A stretch of DNA of 64,000 nucleotides from Linyphia triangularis (taxonomy: Eukaryota; Arthropoda; Arachnida; Araneae; Linyphiidae): positions 1,054,001 through 1,118,000 of the forward strand of contig OZ021723.1 of NCBI GenBank assembly GCA_963978545.1, read 5' to 3'. The position numbers were made by a program, and so were the translations under genes. Shown one piece after another: positions 61,231 through 64,000 of this stretch (the first letter of the stretch is position 1; each line of letters begins with the position of its first letter). Below the pieces are notes generated by a model that made no database searches, was not told where the DNA came from, and saw only the letters and a list, made by a program, of their open reading frames with translations.

Positions 61231-61636
61231 TTATTATACAGAGGCACTCGAGTGGCGGACGAGCTCTTCTGGCCACTGCTGTGGCGCAGTATAAAAAGTT
61301 CCATAGGATTGCAGGTTTCTCTTCGAGTGACTTGTCTGAGCGACTGAAGATGCGACTCGCGTTCACCACTCGAGTGGCTCTGCATTAATGCCTTATTATA
61401 CTCGAGTGGCAAACGCACATCACCAACTGCTCGAAGCGAATCTGCCACACCCTATGGAGCTTATTATATTGGGCTACAACTCGCTCTCCAGAGGTTGCTT
61501 GTGGCGCTCAGACTCTAAACGATACATGCAATCCTATGGAGTTTATTATACTGGGTCACAGCTGCGACTAGCGCGGGCGTCTTTACTGTGGCGGAGTGGC
61601 TTTATACGGAGCCACAGGAGTGGCTCTGTATAATAA
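61231..61636. mobile_element. Family E palindromic MITEs in tandem (5' flank)
   Basis: TTATTATACAGAGGCACTCG at the left and GAGTGGCTCTGTATAATAA at the right are inverted repeats; a second pair of ends meets near 61385 (GAGTGGCTCTGCATTAATGC, TTATTATACTCGAGTGGC). GC-rich relative to surroundings; GAGTGGC recurs at least six times. Confidence 0.75.
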
Positions 61637-61870
61637 AGGCTTTAGATATACTGATATCCCTATTTGGATATCTGTTGCCTTGTAAGACAGTAGGGCAGTT
61701 GAATTTAACACAATGTAAATAAAGGTGATAACGAGATTGTATGACGAAGGCATTTGATTATTACATTGATTTAAATTTAAGTAAAAAAGAGATTGAATTC
61801 AAATGCACTCATCTGTGACCACCGAAAGGCTGCAAAGTGGTAGCCAAATGATTAAAAGAAATATACTCAC

Positions 61871-61960
61871 TAGCGCGATCCACGTTTGCGCGACCAAATT
61901 TTGTAGGACAGGATATGCAGGTGTTCATCCCGTTTTTGATCTGACCAACGTTTTAAATTC
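61871..61960 (-). promoter_or_regulatory. Candidate noncoding first exon of the SEC14-like gene
   Basis: On the minus strand a locally GC-rich stretch ends in a good donor, CGCGCTA|gtgagtat (donor GT at 61870-61869). It lies about 830 bp upstream of the 5'UTR acceptor of coding exon 1. It could be a 5'UTR exon. No coding match is seen and the start site is unknown. Confidence 0.3.
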
Positions 61961-62119
61961 TTGGGAGGGGGGATAATAGAAAAATAGTTTAATCAATTGA
62001 AATTTAATTTCAAATAATTTATAAGGGTTAAAATTTCATTAAACTTTTATATTTATTACAAATATTTAACACCGCCCACAATATTTATATTTTAATCACT
62101 TGCTAAAAACTCAAAAAAG

Positions 62120-62480
62120 TAAGTTGTGCTCGCATTTCGCGCTCGAAGAGCAAAAATTACGATCTATTTCATTAGCCTTACGGCCAATTGAACCTAAAAA
62201 AATACCCCTACCTATTTCGGGCAGTCGTTTGTGGCATCTCACTCCGAAAACATTTTCTTTCTTTTAATTACTTTGTACTGTAAAACTCTCTGAAAAGTCA
62301 GATGTGCGAGAGCGTCGCTCTCTGAAAAGAAAAATTACGACCTAATTCGTTGGCCTTACAGCCAATTGAACCTGAAAAAATACCCCTATTTCGAGCAACC
62401 GTTGTGGCATCTGAGCCCCAAACTATCTTTTTTTTTTTTTTTAAATTTTATTGTTATTTGGTACTGTAAAACTCTCTAAG
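62120..62480. repeat. Dispersed repeat family F, two tandem units
   Basis: The unit GGCCTTACGGCCAATTGAAC, CTAAAAAAATACCCCTACC, TATTTCGGGCAGTCGTTTG, TGGCATCT, GTACTGTAAAACTCTCTGAA occurs twice, about 180 bp apart (62180 and 62350). Confidence 0.75.
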
Positions 62481-62645
62481 TAGTAGAGGTCTAGTAAGCG
62501 GTACCACAAGTGGGTAGATATTCCATCCGTTAGACCACTTCGCGCAAATGGGCATCGCCCAAGTGGGACAACCCCGGTTGAAATGTCCAAAGCTATCGCA
62601 TAAACTTTACGACCAGAACGTGACGGTGACCTTCAAATCAACTTA

Positions 62646-62860
62646 CCGGCTGGAGCTTTAAGCACTGGAAATGTGGGGGATTTCCGTGCTGTCAGCGTTT
62701 GGAATACCAGCCAGTAAATTGGTTGGAAAGTTACTGGACGCGTTGATTGGAATATGACAGTGTTGTCTTTGCTTACTGCCCAACACTGAAAGAATCCACC
62801 TATTGAACGAGCATTTAACGCCACTTGTCGGGGGTTATAGGAGAGTGGTATATGTGATTA
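62646..62860 (-). promoter_or_regulatory. Alternative candidate promoter/first exon
   Basis: The minus strand carries a strong donor CCG|gtaagt (GT at 62645-62644) after about 200 bp of relatively GC-rich unique-looking sequence. A TATAA-like motif (CCTATAACCCC) lies near 62838. A short open frame crosses it but I do not recognise the product. This is a rival to the 61871 candidate; either, both or neither may be used. Confidence 0.25.
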
Positions 62861-62989
62861 GAAAATGTTAACTGATGTGACAGAAAATAGAAAATATTTT
62901 ATAATCTGGAACTGCCAACATCAGTTGGCACTTGACAAACTGGCTTTTTCGAATATGGTAAAGTTTCTACTTAGTTGTTATATACAGAG

Positions 62990-63175
62990 GTGTTTCAGAT
63001 GAAGTGACGTTATGCGTCGTTTTTCCGCGAAAGTCTGAGACAAGCTTAAATTATAAATTAAAAAAAAAAAAAAAAAGCGCAGTGAGCAGAAATTTTTGTG
63101 CCAGTGGCCTTTTTGAAACATTTAAAATTGAACAAAAAAAAAATGCAGGAATTGTCCATTGTAAGAGAACAATAT
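62990..63175. repeat. Dispersed repeat family G, copy 2
   Basis: GTTTCAGATGAAGTGACGTT, poly-A tract, GCGCAGTGAGCAGAAATTTT, TGGCCTTTTTGAAACATTT. Confidence 0.65.
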
Positions 63176-63404
63176 TGTAAAATGTAAAATAAAATAGCTG
63201 TTAGTAGGTAATCACTTATGGATCAAATGAATGCCATTAATTGAGAAACGCTGTACGCTTTCCGTCAAAATCGTAAATGTTGATTGGTTTAGTTTTTGTG
63301 GTGCAAAAGCAATACTAGGGCCATGCTGTGCCAAATTCTCATTAAAATATTTCAAACACGAAAGAAAGATCAGTTAAAAATTACAGGACAGAGTTCTTTC
63401 ACAG

Positions 63405-63760
63405 AATCTTTCAGAAAGAATTAGCTAACTTTAAAATGATACAATTGCAAAACAATGAGGGACAGAAAGAGGAGACTACTGGTATGTATCAGATATGGAA
63501 GTTTAAATGGTTTGAAAAATTAGTTAAAATATTGAATCGCGACAACACTACAAAACGTGTTTATATATTCACCAATTTTGTTTATTGACAAATAAAAACC
63601 TCTCTGGTTAAACACATGCGTCGCCATTAAATGTGCCTCATGCATCAATTCTGCAAACCGATGAATTTAAAATTATCTACCTGTCTATCCAACATGTGCA
63701 TATTTTTGTCTCTCACTATTTCTCAGTTATGTTGTTTGAAAATTATGAAGTATAACAGAC
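63405..63760. repeat. Family H repeat, fold-back arrangement
   Basis: CTTTCAGAAAGAATTAGCTA, GAGGGACAGAAAGAGGAGAC, AGATATGGAAGTTTAAATGG on the left; TATCTACCTGTCTATCCAAC and GTCTCTCACTATTTCTCAG on the right are approximate reverse complements. Similar halves at 51965, 52970 and 55040. Confidence 0.5.
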
Positions 63761-64000
63761 GCTTTATAGTATGAATAAAGATGGAGCCATCTCCTTCACA
63801 CTCTCAACTTAATAAGTGGATAATTGTGTTTCTTCTCTTTTTAACCACTGAGAGAGGATTTACTTATCAATAACGATGTGTCTATCGCTCCCCGATTTAA
63901 TTTTGATTCAGGTATTTCCCTATTAAATTCAATGTTTCCTTTTGCATTGTACCCTACTGTACTGTTTGTATCGATTTTTTAAATTTAAATGTTTGTTTAT

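Noticed and set aside
61218..61633. Open frames of 76 and 81 codons
   Set aside because: Both are translations of the family E palindrome; the shared CNPMEL-type peptide with 47684-47968 reflects the repeat, not a gene.
1..64000. CRISPR array, bacterial operon or prophage
   Set aside because: Spliced gene structure, long AT-rich introns and eukaryotic transposon types exclude a prokaryotic window; no spaced short direct repeats of CRISPR type were seen.

Overview
This is a 64 kb eukaryotic nuclear window that is AT-rich and dominated by repeats. I read it as an arthropod genome, most likely a chelicerate and probably a spider. The reasons are one gene cut into many short exons by introns of 2-7 kb, a SEC14-like protein whose C-terminus ([10 protein letters not shown]) resembles the arachnid versions I know, and a mixed load of Tc1/mariner, hAT, TTAA-flanked and tRNA-SINE elements. 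The organism call is an inference; the gene structure is read directly from the sequence.

The only intact gene I find fills most of the window on the minus strand: a SEC14-like (CRAL-TRIO plus GOLD domain) phospholipid/retinoid-transfer-type protein. I could join 12 coding exons, from the ATG at 61014 to the stop at 13116. Every junction has GT-AG borders and matching phase, and the total is 1176 bp or 391 codons with no internal stop. Coding exons, 5' to 3' on the minus strand: 60967-61014, 57726-57801, 55399-55442, 48638-48700, 45939-46035, 41073-41167, 39131-39209, 34172-34252, 28808-28894, 23885-23991, 18169-18481, 13116-13201. Coding exon 1 starts with an acceptor and 5'UTR, so one or more noncoding first exons probably lie upstream; weak candidates are near 61871 and 62646.

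Everything else is mobile-element debris, mostly inside the introns. Region by region: 1-1610 holds a head-to-head inverted pair of broken cysteine-rich (GCDTTS/CXC-type) transposon-associated genes. 4955-6480 is a remnant with long inverted repeats and a truncated THAP finger. 7.6-10 kb holds a 27-bp perfect hairpin and palindromic MITEs. Intron 11 (13.2-18.2 kb) has a 20-bp minisatellite, a MITE bearing two CTCF-like motifs, two TTAACCC-type MITEs, and a Tc1/mariner element inserted in another MITE. Intron 10 has three-base microsatellite DNA, a hAT-like ORF fragment and two solo LTRs. Intron 8 holds a 3.76 kb TTAA-flanked element with about 850-bp inverted repeats and a decayed zinc-finger ORF. 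Intron 7 has a third solo LTR, fold-back elements and tRNA-SINEs. Intron 5 holds a hAT element with a perfect 8-bp target duplication and a BED finger. Introns 1-4 hold further palindromes and a SINE. Upstream of the gene (61-64 kb) are more MITEs and short tandem repeats.

A recurring theme is that many of the palindromic families have TTAA at their ends. This suggests that one kind of TTAA-specific transposase (Kolobok- or piggyBac-like) shaped the locus.
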